Positions 45,214-54,881 of a stretch of DNA of 64,000 nt are shown in pieces. A program made the position numbers and the translations under genes. Source of the stretch: Carboxylicivirga sp. (lineage in GTDB: Bacteria; Bacteroidota; Bacteroidia; Bacteroidales; Marinilabiliaceae); contig JAOARW010000065.1 in NCBI GenBank assembly GCA_025210475.1, positions 1-64,000 of the forward strand, given 5' to 3'. Position 1 is the stretch's first letter. Every line of letters starts with the position of its first letter. A model generated the notes under the pieces. That model saw nothing but the letters and a program-made list of their open reading frames with translations. It had not been told where the DNA came from and did no database searches.

Positions 45214-48200
45214 ATGAAAGATGATATGCAAAAGAAGCAGAAACTTAGTAAGAAGGACCGGAAGGATATGATCCAGTACATCAATCTGCAACTGGCCTCT
45301 ATTGGTCAGCCTTTGTACTATGATGCATGTGACGCCGACACCAAATACTCTAACGCTAAATTCCTTTCTTTAACTGAAGGTTTAATTAATAGTTTCAAAG
45401 AGAAATCACGTTTGTTATCAGATCATCTGTCTCCTGCTGATACGCGTATTCAAAACTTCTTGAACAGCTATTTGAGCGATGTTGACTTTAACAATGCAGA
45501 ATATCGCCTGCCAAATAAAACATTCGTTCTTAATCAAAAAGGATTGGCTCGTGAGGTTAGTTTACCACCTGATGCAAATGAATTTAAGAGTGGTCTTGTA
45601 AGCTCTTACCGTTTGAAGCAAGGTGTTCTTAATAACCCATTACACGATAAACGTACCACTAAAGGTACATTCCACATCGTTGACGGTGGCTTGCCAGTGC
45701 CTTTGGATAAAAAACAGGTACCAAAAATTGCATTTGCTCACATGTTAAGAGCAGCTGTAAATCCGGATGAAGAAATGAACATCTTACCTTTTACTTCTAC
45801 ACAGGAAGAAAAGGCTAAGACGATGGTATCATTATTACTCCGCCCAATCGTGTGTCCTGAAGTACCAGGTGTTATTTCAGAAAAGAGCATGGAGATTCGC
45901 TTCTTTGCACCAGGTACATTGGTAAGTAACCTTGATTTCGTTGAAAACATTTTTGGTAATGCAGGTGATCATAACCTGGCTGAAAATGATTCGGCATTAG
46001 ATGTTGAGCACTGGACAGGAACAACCGGATGTATCATTCTGGCTCCTCAGTTGCTTAAACTAAAGAAAAAAGATATTGGTCTTCCACACTACGACGAAGC
46101 TACGGAGCGTCAGCGTAACGATGGCATGTGCTGGAAAGACGAAAATGAATTATACAACGACGGTGGTGCATTTAAAATTACTTGTCGTGATGATCGTGGT
46201 GTTGTTGTTACCTTAATTGCTGATAACTACTACGGCTATTCTAAAAAGGAAATTAAAACTCAGATTAGCTACTCGGCCAACATGATTGGTTTGGTTGAAG
46301 AAGAGCACGCAGGTGGTGCAATTGCTTACCCACGCGGAATCATGAGTGATAATGTATATGGTGAAATCTTCTCAAGTAAATTAGAAGACAGCTATTCTTT
46401 TGATCAGGCAATGGCTTTATTAGGCGACAGAGTAACTGTTAGTCCTGAAGGTTATGCAACTGACAAGAAGTTCTCTAATATTATCTATATCCAGGAGCAC
46501 GCTACCATTGATATTGATAACAGTAAAGTTGTTTGGACTGTTAATGGAAAAGAAGAGTCCTTAAAGCTTTCTCCTGAGAAGATTTATATCCACCCATCGG
46601 GTCATAAGTTCCAGTTGGCTAAACACCCGACTCAACCAATGTGGCGCATCGTTAACACGCAGCCAGAAGGTGTTTTCTGTCACAAGCCATGTACCGTTTC
46701 AGGTGGTGGTAAGTCAGAGATTTCTAAGTCGATGCAGAATGCCATTCAGTATGGTACTTTCCAAATTGTTAACCTGGAGGAAGACTTTAAAGCGGCTGAT
46801 GAAATCATCAACTACGATTTCTCAAACCGTTGGAAAGATGTTCGTCCGGATGCAGATCCATCACGCGCTTTCTTAAGCCCGCAAAGAACGCTAGGTTCAG
46901 CCGTTAAGTTATTAACACCATCGGATCAGTATAGCGATGAGTACAACGCATTCTTAAACGGTATTCCTTCGCACATTCGTTCATTGGTATTATTTATCAA
47001 GCGTTTGTATCGCAACGAAAGCGAAAAAGGAAACTGGAAAGATTACATGTCAGTTGAATTTATAAACGGTCGCGAAGGAACAACTCTTCAGTACAAGAAC
47101 AATAAAGTTACTGCCAGTTATGTTCGTATCGGCTTTAACAAAGATGGTAACTGGTTGCTTCATAAGCTACGTTCTGACTTTGTTCCTAGCCAGAAAATCC
47201 AGATGGAAGATGATATCTCAGCAACAATTGTTTTACCGGCCAGCCAGTTAAGCAACCTGAACCCTGAGTATAAGAATAAGAGTTACAAAGTAGTTACTAA
47301 CTGTGAGAGTCACTTATTCCAGCGTCCGGATGAAGCGATTATTCGTGGATACGATAAAGGTGCTGAAAAAGACATCGTAACCGATGGTACTTTCTTAACT
47401 AACTACGAGCCTTTAACCAAAAAGGATGCCATTGAGTTGTACGAAGATGCGATCAACTTCGACAAATATACGCAGCCGGTTAAAGACATGTTGATGAAGG
47501 TGATTAACAGCGATAAAGATGGTTACTTTGTAGTACCTTCACATACTCGTATTGTTGACGGAACACCTACTAACAACCCTCGTTACCTGGAGCGTAACAT
47601 CTTTAAAGATGACATCATCGACAACTATTTAGGAGAAGTTGGTGTACGTTTATTCCGTAAGATTAAGTCGGAAGAGCCAGTTATTGATGTTGTAAATGCC
47701 GTATTGCCAGGTCGTCGTAACAACCCGGTTGATAAAGAAAATGGTATCCGTCCATTGGCTGTTTACAACCCAATTCACTACCAGGAGTTACCAGAATTAT
47801 TCATGGACTTCATCTGTAGTTTGACCGGTAAGTCGCCATCAACAACAGGTGCGGGTACTGAAGGTGCCTTAACAAAAGGGCCTTTCAACATGTTGGTTCC
47901 AACTACTGACTTGAACAATGCATTATTATCATACATCTTAACTGAGTACCAAGGATTCAGTTCTGCTGCAGGTTATGTAGGCCAGAGCCGTTTCGACCAC
48001 GATATCTCTATCCTGATTCCTGAGATTTGGGCACGTTTAGTTCCTGAAGATCGCGATCCTAAGTTGTTGATCGAAAATGGATCATTAGAGAAACTGGAAG
48101 ATTTCGAATTCGAAGGTAAAAAGGTATTAGGATCCCGTTTGGGTTACCGTATTACTGAGAACTTTGCGTTCCGTTGTATGAACCGCTTATTTGATGAGCC

Positions 48201-48690
48201 ATTGGCTGTATTTAACGAGCAAATGCTGAAGCCGGAACTACAGGGAATGGAAGACTATGTAGATGGTATCAATAACATCGTTGAAGCACAGCAGAAAGTA
48301 GGTCTTCGTTATTTCGAAGAAGGATCTGTTGAGGGAGCTATTCCTCCATTGAAAATCTTACTTCACATCATGGCTTACGGTCATTATGAAGGTAAAGAAA
48401 TCAGTGATCCTGAATTACGTAAATACTTCGATCGCGATTACGTTGTAAACAGCGACTGGTACAAAGAGCGCTTAGCACTTAAGCAGGAGAAAGAAGTTAC
48501 TTTCCGTAAGGAGCAGATTGCTTACCTGGAGAACTTCGCTGGTCAGGCTGAAAATGGTGAAATTAAGACTGACTTAGACATTGATGTTCGTTTAACTAAA
48601 GCGAAAGAGTTACTGTCTTATGCGTCGTCAGAAGCTTATTTAAAAGACCTGGAAGGTACAATTGGTGCCGATGTAATTTACAGAGGCTAA
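45214..48690 (+). CDS. Probable diphosphate-dependent PEP carboxykinase (PPi-PEPCK family)
   Basis: 1158 residues (about 130 kDa), no signal peptide and no membrane helices. The size and the motif HKPCTVSGGGKSEISKSM (about 490-507), a P-loop-like element, with WTGTTGCIILAPQLL near residue 270, fit what I know of the diphosphate-type PEP carboxykinases of Entamoeba and Propionibacterium, which interconvert PEP + CO2 + phosphate with oxaloacetate + PPi. This is recognition from memory, not alignment. Codon choice (CGT, GGT, AAC, TAC) is much more biased than in neighbours, and a consensus promoter and strong terminator frame it as a highly expressed single gene. If the call is wrong it remains a conserved large cytosolic protein of unknown role. 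Confidence 0.6.
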   Translation: MKDDMQKKQKLSKKDRKDMIQYINLQLASIGQPLYYDACDADTKYSNAKFLSLTEGLINSFKEKSRLLSDHLSPADTRIQNFLNSYLSDVDFNNAEYRLPNKTFVLNQKGLAREVSLPPDANEFKSGLVSSYRLKQGVLNNPLHDKRTTKGTFHIVDGGLPVPLDKKQVPKIAFAHMLRAAVNPDEEMNILPFTSTQEEKAKTMVSLLLRPIVCPEVPGVISEKSMEIRFFAPGTLVSNLDFVENIFGNAGDHNLAENDSALDVEHWTGTTGCIILAPQLLKLKKKDIGLPHYDEATERQRNDGMCWKDENELYNDGGAFKITCRDDRGVVVTLIADNYYGYSKKEIKTQISYSANMIGLVEEEHAGGAIAYPRGIMSDNVYGEIFSSKLEDSYSFDQAMALLGDRVTVSPEGYATDKKFSNIIYIQEHATIDIDNSKVVWTVNGKEESLKLSPEKIYIHPSGHKFQLAKHPTQPMWRIVNTQPEGVFCHKPCTVSGGGKSEISKSMQNAIQYGTFQIVNLEEDFKAADEIINYDFSNRWKDVRPDADPSRAFLSPQRTLGSAVKLLTPSDQYSDEYNAFLNGIPSHIRSLVLFIKRLYRNESEKGNWKDYMSVEFINGREGTTLQYKNNKVTASYVRIGFNKDGNWLLHKLRSDFVPSQKIQMEDDISATIVLPASQLSNLNPEYKNKSYKVVTNCESHLFQRPDEAIIRGYDKGAEKDIVTDGTFLTNYEPLTKKDAIELYEDAINFDKYTQPVKDMLMKVINSDKDGYFVVPSHTRIVDGTPTNNPRYLERNIFKDDIIDNYLGEVGVRLFRKIKSEEPVIDVVNAVLPGRRNNPVDKENGIRPLAVYNPIHYQELPELFMDFICSLTGKSPSTTGAGTEGALTKGPFNMLVPTTDLNNALLSYILTEYQGFSSAAGYVGQSRFDHDISILIPEIWARLVPEDRDPKLLIENGSLEKLEDFEFEGKKVLGSRLGYRITENFAFRCMNRLFDEPLAVFNEQMLKPELQGMEDYVDGINNIVEAQQKVGLRYFEEGSVEGAIPPLKILLHIMAYGHYEGKEISDPELRKYFDRDYVVNSDWYKERLALKQEKEVTFRKEQIAYLENFAGQAENGEIKTDLDIDVRLTKAKELLSYASSEAYLKDLEGTIGADVIYRG

Positions 48691-48728
48691 GCCCTTCAAG
48701 GTTATTCATTACAATACACAAACAAGAG

Positions 48729-48759
48729 AGAGGTTGCTTTAGGGCAGCCTCTTTTTTTT
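48729..48759 (+). terminator. Terminator of the 45214 gene
   Basis: AGAGGTTGC (48729-48737) pairs with GCAGCCTCT (48744-48752) with one G-U, followed by a run of seven T. It lies 39 bp after the stop codon. Confidence 0.85.
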
Positions 48760-49022
48760 ATGCTTTGATAAGACATCAACTACAGCCTCTGATATTAATT
48801 TGTTTATTGCGCAGCCAGGTAAAGTCTATGTGAAAGATACCGCAGACGATTAAGGGCTGTAAGTTCGTTGCTTTCGCTGCAGTATTGCAATTTTTAAATA
48901 CTATGAAAAAAAATTGATTCACTTGCGATATGCATTCTTAACATTAAGTTTACATAAGTCTTTATTTGGCAATGTATTTTTAGGCCACACAGGAATTAAA
49001 ATAACAACCTAAAGACAAAATC
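48760..49022. other. Upstream region of the chemotaxis receptor gene
   Basis: About 260 bp without a gene. It should contain the promoter of the receptor gene; no complete TTTG/TAnnTTTG pair is visible. Confidence 0.3.
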
Positions 49023-50810
49023 ATGCAACGAGGAACTATGCGCTTTCGTTTTGCAGTGTTAACTATTCTATTGATAACTACGTTTAGTACCATAGGATTA
49101 TACACGCACTTCTCTCTGAAAAGCATTGAAACCAATAATTTAATCGAAAACCAGATTTACGAACTGGAATCATTAATGCTGCAATTGCGGCGTAATGAGA
49201 AGGATTTTCTGGCCAGGGCAATTACTGATGCAGCTTTTTATCAATCCCAGAATCACAAATACCTCGATCGGTTTAATAAAAACATGGCGACATCGCTCCA
49301 AATCTGCGATGATTTAAAAAACGAGAAGGTCATCATCAAAAATCAAATGGTGCCCATGATTGATTCCATCAGTCATTCGCTCGTAAATTATAAGAATATT
49401 TTTACGCAGATAAAAAACAAGCAATTCCAAAAAGGATTTAAAGACCATGGATTGGTGGGCGATATGCGCCAGGCCATTCATAACATCGAAAGTACTCTGA
49501 AACAATACCAGGACAATCAACTAATGGTATTCATGTTGATGAGTCGCCGCCACGAAAAGGATTTTTTACTCCGAAACGATCTGAAGTACAAACAAAAGTT
49601 CCTGGATAATGCCAGCCTTTTTCGTGCTGCCATCGATCAATCGAAATTTAGTGCAAGTGCCAAAAGTGACATGTTAAACCTGCTGGAAAACTATCAATCC
49701 ACCTTTTTAACGGTTGTTGATAAGCAACTGGAGTTGGGAATCGATGAGAAGAGCGGTTTATTGGGTGAATTAAGAAATGAAGTTCATATAGTTGAACCTA
49801 TTTTTGAACGGGCCGAAACGGTATTGCTTAATAGCTTGCGAAAAAGTTCATCGTCGGCTCGTTGGTGGATCATCGGCTTTATAACGGTGGGCGCGGCTCT
49901 GGTGGTAATCTTTAGTGTTTTTATTCTTAATGGCGTTAGAAAGATGTTGGGAGCAGAGCCCTATGTTGTGGCACAAATTGCCAGTCAGGTGGCAGATGGA
50001 AACCTGGTTATTAACGATGAAATAAAACAAGATGCCAAAGGCGTACTGCATACCTTCGTTATTATGGTAGAAACGCTGGAATCGTTGATGAAAGAAGTAT
50101 CGGATGTGGTGCAACAACTTAACCAGACCTGTGTATCACTGGAATCGGCCTCTGAAAAAATAGCCCATGGAGCCCAAACTCAGGCCTCTTCGTTTGAGGA
50201 AGTGGCTACGTCCATGGAGGAAATCAATGCCAATGCCCAGCAAAACTCTCTTAACTCACAAAACACCTATCAGGCATCACACGAAGCCAGTAAAGAGCTG
50301 GAAGGTGTAAAAAGTAAAGCAGGAACATCCTACGAAACCGTTAAAACCATTAGTGAACGGGTTCGTGTTATTACCGAAATTGCAGATCAAACCAATATAC
50401 TGGCTTTAAATGCGGCTGTTGAAGCTTCGCGTGCCGGCGAACATGGAAAAGGTTTTGCAGTAGTAGCGCAAGAAGTTAAAAAGCTGGCCGAACGCACCCG
50501 TGAAGCAGCTCAGGCAATTGTGGGTATGAGTCAGGAAAGTCTGGAAGTATCTACGCTCACAACCGACAGTCTGTTTAAACTCATTCCGGCAGTAAAGAAA
50601 AATGCCGAATTGATTGAAGAAATTGCCCTGTCAAGTAACGAGCAATCCAATGGCGTTCAGCTAATCACCACCACTCTGCAAGACATCAACCACATCACCC
50701 AGGAAAATGCTGCCGCATCAGAAAAAATGATTAGCACGGTTCACGAATTAAATGAACAGTCCATCAAACTAAAAGGCGTATTGGAACATTTCAGAGTCAG
50801 GAATAATTAG
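49023..50810 (+). CDS. Methyl-accepting chemotaxis protein
   Basis: 595 residues. Membrane helices at about 8-26 and 275-300 enclose a helical periplasmic domain with two similar segments (LRRNEKDFLARAI and MSRRHEKDFLLRNDL), the pattern of helical-bimodular ligand domains. A short HAMP-like region is followed by the signalling domain, whose hairpin tip is EIADQTNILALNAAVEASRAGEHGKGFAVVA (about 445-475). A methyl-accepting protein couples to CheA/CheW; none of these genes is nearby. It has its own promoter region and stands alone. Confidence 0.93.
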   Translation: MQRGTMRFRFAVLTILLITTFSTIGLYTHFSLKSIETNNLIENQIYELESLMLQLRRNEKDFLARAITDAAFYQSQNHKYLDRFNKNMATSLQICDDLKNEKVIIKNQMVPMIDSISHSLVNYKNIFTQIKNKQFQKGFKDHGLVGDMRQAIHNIESTLKQYQDNQLMVFMLMSRRHEKDFLLRNDLKYKQKFLDNASLFRAAIDQSKFSASAKSDMLNLLENYQSTFLTVVDKQLELGIDEKSGLLGELRNEVHIVEPIFERAETVLLNSLRKSSSSARWWIIGFITVGAALVVIFSVFILNGVRKMLGAEPYVVAQIASQVADGNLVINDEIKQDAKGVLHTFVIMVETLESLMKEVSDVVQQLNQTCVSLESASEKIAHGAQTQASSFEEVATSMEEINANAQQNSLNSQNTYQASHEASKELEGVKSKAGTSYETVKTISERVRVITEIADQTNILALNAAVEASRAGEHGKGFAVVAQEVKKLAERTREAAQAIVGMSQESLEVSTLTTDSLFKLIPAVKKNAELIEEIALSSNEQSNGVQLITTTLQDINHITQENAAASEKMISTVHELNEQSIKLKGVLEHFRVRNN

Positions 50811-51072
50811 AGTTAGAAGGGTTTTAGAGTCAGGAGTTCAGGGTTTGGAATTGATGGATTTCGCTTTTAATATTAATTGTAAGTGATGAACTGCAAACCC
50901 CATTTATTATCACAAAAGGTTCTGCTATGCGAAACCAAAACTTGAGTAATTCGTGCAATTAGTGGTTGAAAAACAAAAAGAATTATCAATTGGTATTTTT
51001 AAAGCAATTTCCCTGAAAGGATCTTTTAGGCTATTACGGAATTCATATTTTTAATTATTTTTGCCGCGATTT
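50811..51072. other. Spacer upstream of the cobalamin riboswitch
   Basis: 262 bp with no gene. The first part has degenerate wording (AGTTAGAAGG, AGTCAGGAGTTCAGG) like the filler near 60 kb. A TATTTTTG box lies at 51056-51063. Confidence 0.35.
51056..51063 (+). promoter_or_regulatory. Bacteroidota -7 box (TATTTTTG) before the riboswitch
   Basis: TATTTTTG fits TAnnTTTG. A start of transcription a few bases downstream would place the riboswitch right at the 5' end of the RNA. No clear -33 box. Confidence 0.45.
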
Positions 51073-51262
51073 TGGTGATCGATTTCTCATTCGAGGTAAT
51101 TGATTAAAAGGGAATCAGGTGTAAATCCTGAACAGTACCCGCTGCTGTAATCCCAAGTCACTAGCGTGACACATGCTTTTACAATATCCACTTTTGGCTG
51201 TTGCCGATGGGAAGGAAGTAAAAGTTGGGAAAGTCAGAAAACCTGCCAAAATGTTATTCATG
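51073..51262 (+). ncRNA. Cobalamin (B12) riboswitch
   Basis: The conserved aptamer words are in order: GGGAATCAGGTGTAAATCC (51110-51128), ACAGTACCCGCTGCTGTAA, and the B12 box AGTCAGAAAACCTGCC (51232-51247). It lies about 140 bp before the start of a BtuB-like receptor gene. Binding of adenosylcobalamin or a related form should reduce expression of the receptor. Confidence 0.93.
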
Positions 51263-51400
51263 TAGCTTTCGGGAGTTAAAGCAATACAAGGAACTACAGC
51301 CCATAGTAGGTCAACCTGTATTTTTTATTCCATCATGCTACAAATATTATTAACCTGGTAAGTGGTGACAGACACACCCCTTGCTGATATTATTTGTACA

Positions 51401-53797
51401 ATGAAACAAACTAAACGCTGTTCAATCTTTAAAATTGGACTAGTACTGACTGCAATCCTTTTGACTTCGCTGCAAGTAAAGGCAGCAGAAAATGATCAAA
51501 AAGCGAGTATCAAAGGTTTAATAACACATAACAATAAGGCTTTGCCCTTTGCAGTTATTGTTGTTAGTAACACAACGCTTGGAACTGTTGCCAATGAGCT
51601 GGGCGAATTTGAATTAACAGGCATTCCGGCCGGACAACTCACCATCAAAGCGCAATCGATGGGCTATAAATCGATAGAAAAGCAGGTAGTTATCCATGCT
51701 GGAGAAAATAAAACACTCAACTTTCAGCTTGAAGAAGATGTGTTAGGCCTGGAACAGGTGGTGGTAACAGCCGACCGAAACGAGCAAACCCGAAAAACTG
51801 CATCGACCATTGTAAATCGCTTGAGTAACGAGTCGATGAAAAAGGTGCAGCCCATTGTGGTAAGTGATGCACTTAGCTATGTACCCGGCTTACGCACCGA
51901 AACCAATTGCCAGAACTGTGGTATGGTACAAGTGCGAATGAATGGTTTGGAAGGTCATTACTCGCAAATATTAATTAACAGTCGTCCAATTTTTAGTGGC
52001 CTGGTGAGTGTCTATGGTCTTGAATTACTACCTACAGCCATGATCGAACGTGTGGAAGTAACCAGGGGAGGAGGATCGGCATTATATGGTAGCAATGCCA
52101 TTGCCGGTACCATCAACATTATTACTCAGGATCCTTTACAAAATAGCTTTACAGCCGAAGCGCAAACAGGTGCAATCGGTGTAGGATTAAAAGGTGCTGA
52201 TGCGGTGAATGAATCGGCCCTTAAATTCAATGCTTCCGTGGTATCTGATAATAAAAAAACGGGTATGGCTCTGTTTGGCAGCTTGCGCGAACGCGATCCT
52301 TTTGATGCCAATGGGGATGAATTTTCGGAACTGATGAAATTAAAAAACCTGGCCTTTGGATCCCGTATTTTCCATCGCCTGTCGTATCGCAGTAAAGTAG
52401 TTTTCGATTTCTTTAGAATCGACGAAGAACGACGCGGAGGGAATGATTTTGATGCCCTTTTTCACCAGGCTGATTTAACCGAAGCAACCAAACACAAAAT
52501 TACCAGTGGAGCCATTAACTACGAATATTTTGTGGGACAAAGCAGTCATTTAAGCGTCTTTGCTTCGGCACAAGATGTTAACCGGGCATCGTATTATGGC
52601 GCGGATCAATCGCTTAGCGATTATGGACAAACCGACGGGTTAACATACAGCATTGGTTCGCAGTTTAAAACCGATTTCGACCAAAATACTTTGCTGGCAG
52701 GAATTGAGTTAACTGGCGATGAGCTGCACGATCAAAAGCTGGGCTATCCTAATTTTGACAAACCTCAATATGAAGATGGTAAAATTGTGGGATTTGACCC
52801 GGAGCCTAATACAACAGTGGCCAATCAGGACAAACTTATTTATGGTGCTTTTGTCCAATACGATCGTCGCATTGGCGGCGTTAAACTATCGGCTGGTGTA
52901 AGGTATGATATTTACGATATTAAAGACAATGTGCATGGCACCGGCGACTGTAATGGTAGTGCTTTCAGCCCCCGAGTTAATGTATTGTGGGATGTATTGC
53001 CAAACCTGCAGGCACGCGCTTCATATTCGCAAGGATACCGCGCTCCCCAGATTTTTGATGAAGACCTGCACATCAGTGCTTCAAAAACCCGACAGGTAAA
53101 ACACGAAAATGCCGAAGGACTGGATGTTGAAACCAGTCATAGCAGCATGGTTTCACTGGATTATAATCAGCAAATGGGAGCCATTAATTTTTCACTTCTG
53201 GCCGAAGGATTTTATACTTACCTCGACAATGCCTTTGTTTCTTCACCAGGTGATGTTGTTGATGGGGTAGTAACTTATAAACGAACCAATGCTCGGGACG
53301 GAGCCTATGTGCAAGGTCTTAACCTGGAAGCTAAAATCGCCTATTTCAATAAAATTACCTTCGATGCCGGTTTCACCATTCAGCGCAGCCGATACAAAAA
53401 ACCACAAGAACTGGATTCAAAAGATTTTCTTCGAACACCCAACCATTATGGTTATTTTATGCTCGACTACCTGGCCACACCTAAACTGAACCTGATAGCC
53501 ACAAGCCAGTATACCGGTACCATGCCCATAGCCTATTACGATCAAAATAACGACGAAGAAAGCGACAAAGGTGAGCTTAGAAACACACCTGACTTTTTTG
53601 ATTTTGGTTTAAAAGCCGAATATAAAATCAAAATCTCGGGCTTACCCGTCGAATTATTCGGAGGTGTTAAGAACTTATTCAATAGTTTCCAGGATGATTT
53701 TGAAGTTGGTGTTGAGCGCGATCCAACTTATATCTATGGTCCTGCCATGCCTCGAACCGTATATGGCGGCATCCGCATTGAAGGATTAAGCAAATAA
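51401..53797 (+). CDS. btuB: TonB-dependent outer-membrane receptor, probable cobalamin transporter
   Basis: 798 residues from MKQTKRCSIF (the frame is open upstream to a GTG at 51362, but the signal peptide begins at this Met). Signal peptide about 1-28. A CarboxypepD_reg-like domain (about 35-110, SIKGLITHNNKALPFAVIV) is followed by the plug (VVVTADRNEQTRK, VSDALSYVPGLRTE with a CQNCG pair, VEVTRGGGSALYGSNAIAGTINI) and a 22-strand barrel ending in RTVYGGIRIEGLSK. The B12 riboswitch in front argues for cobalamin or cobinamide as substrate (strong inference). No lipoprotein BtuG or ABC genes follow. Confidence 0.9.
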   Translation: MKQTKRCSIFKIGLVLTAILLTSLQVKAAENDQKASIKGLITHNNKALPFAVIVVSNTTLGTVANELGEFELTGIPAGQLTIKAQSMGYKSIEKQVVIHAGENKTLNFQLEEDVLGLEQVVVTADRNEQTRKTASTIVNRLSNESMKKVQPIVVSDALSYVPGLRTETNCQNCGMVQVRMNGLEGHYSQILINSRPIFSGLVSVYGLELLPTAMIERVEVTRGGGSALYGSNAIAGTINIITQDPLQNSFTAEAQTGAIGVGLKGADAVNESALKFNASVVSDNKKTGMALFGSLRERDPFDANGDEFSELMKLKNLAFGSRIFHRLSYRSKVVFDFFRIDEERRGGNDFDALFHQADLTEATKHKITSGAINYEYFVGQSSHLSVFASAQDVNRASYYGADQSLSDYGQTDGLTYSIGSQFKTDFDQNTLLAGIELTGDELHDQKLGYPNFDKPQYEDGKIVGFDPEPNTTVANQDKLIYGAFVQYDRRIGGVKLSAGVRYDIYDIKDNVHGTGDCNGSAFSPRVNVLWDVLPNLQARASYSQGYRAPQIFDEDLHISASKTRQVKHENAEGLDVETSHSSMVSLDYNQQMGAINFSLLAEGFYTYLDNAFVSSPGDVVDGVVTYKRTNARDGAYVQGLNLEAKIAYFNKITFDAGFTIQRSRYKKPQELDSKDFLRTPNHYGYFMLDYLATPKLNLIATSQYTGTMPIAYYDQNNDEESDKGELRNTPDFFDFGLKAEYKIKISGLPVELFGGVKNLFNSFQDDFEVGVERDPTYIYGPAMPRTVYGGIRIEGLSK

Positions 53798-53892
53798 AGG
53801 GCTTATTATTCCCACAATTATTTAAGAACCAAAAAGATCGCATCTTATGAGACATTTTGTCAATTAGGTGCGATCTTTTTTACTTAATACCT

Positions 53893-53981
53893 CCTCCGCT
53901 GGAGCGGATTTACAATCCGTGCCAATTACTATAAAGCGTTTGATTTTATAGCACAGATTACAATTCTGCGCTAGCAGAGGG
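53893..53981. repeat. REP/MITE-like palindromic element, copy A
   Basis: About 90 bp with two inner hairpins, GCGGATTTACAATCCGTGC and GCACAGATTACAATTCTGCGC, and outer arms CCTCCGCTGG and CTAGCAGAGG that are roughly complementary. It is the most diverged of four full copies (others at 57066, 58449 and 59048). It lies 95 bp after the btuB stop. It encodes nothing. Confidence 0.8.
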
Positions 53982-54009
53982 AACATTTGCAGTTCCATTA
54001 CACAAAAAA

Positions 54010-54038
54010 ATCAGGCAGCTTATCACAAACTGCCTGAT
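54010..54038 (-). terminator. Terminator of the DUF6261 gene
   Basis: ATCAGGCAG (54010-54018) pairs with CTGCCTGAT (54030-54038), with a seven-base A-run before it that becomes a T-run on the minus strand. It lies 34 bp beyond the stop codon. Confidence 0.85.
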
Positions 54039-54071
54039 CTTATTTATTATCCTTTATCGGTTTGGTTAATA

Positions 54072-54791
54072 TTAGTTCTCAACTTCTTCATTAAGCGTTT
54101 GGCGACGTTTCACCACCTCATTGGCACGGTCGATGTGTGTGCCTATGTTCGTTGCTAACTCGGAATAGGTGGCCGGATCGAACTGTACCATGGCCCGCAG
54201 GTAAACTACCAGCTTGTTGTTAATCAAGTCAACCATTTCGTGCTTTATGGCGGTGGCATTTTTCGAATTACCTTCCTCAGCCGTGGCTTCGTTCCACTTC
54301 ATCTCCGCTTCTTTAAAATTATTCTGATCCTTTTCCAGCTGATCAACAATGGCCAACATACCGGGCAATAGCTCCACATTAGGCAGCATTTCGGGTGCTC
54401 TCAAATCTCTGATTAAAGATACAGTTGCAACCGACTGGCTCGAATAATTTAAACTTGTTATTTCAAAACCATAGCGGCTCAGCACACCATCAACAGTTTC
54501 AGCAGCCGTTTGAATGTTTTCATCGGGGTGCAATAAGAAACCCTGGTTAAGGTACAAGAGCGAACGGGTAGTGGTATCGCGTTTAACATCGGCCTCATCG
54601 AGTACCGATTCAGCCTTAATTTTATTTACAGCCTCGTTAAAACGAAGCATAATAGAATCGAGGGCGTCTCTTACCGAAGTAAGATTAGGATCGTTAACAC
54701 TCGTGTTGTGAAGCTCATTTTTCAGGTTGCCACCCGAATCGTTAGCCTCACTAACACGTAGATTCCATGATAATTTATTGATTTCTCTCAT
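54072..54791 (-). CDS. DUF6261 family protein
   Basis: 239 residues from MREINKLSWNLRVSEAN. The frame is open upstream to 54863, but family members begin close to this Met. All-alpha prediction, no signal peptide. The segments RDTTTRSLLYLNQGFLLHPDENIQTAAETVDGVLSRYG and VSLIRDLRAPEM fit the DUF6261 pattern as I know it. The role is unknown. Such genes often occur in several copies with few neighbours in common. The upstream region carries the phased hairpin array (54882-55157). Confidence 0.6.
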   Translation of the reverse strand: MREINKLSWNLRVSEANDSGGNLKNELHNTSVNDPNLTSVRDALDSIMLRFNEAVNKIKAESVLDEADVKRDTTTRSLLYLNQGFLLHPDENIQTAAETVDGVLSRYGFEITSLNYSSQSVATVSLIRDLRAPEMLPNVELLPGMLAIVDQLEKDQNNFKEAEMKWNEATAEEGNSKNATAIKHEMVDLINNKLVVYLRAMVQFDPATYSELATNIGTHIDRANEVVKRRQTLNEEVEN

Positions 54792-54881
54792 TGAATAATA
54801 TATTAGGACTGATAAGGGATAATCATTTGCTAAATCGTGCAATGCATAGGCTGACATAGGCAATATTTTTTAATAAAACCG

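Noticed and set aside
45214..48690. Phage or toxin giant protein
   Set aside because: Strong codon bias, core gene neighbours and no secretion or repeat features speak for a housekeeping enzyme.
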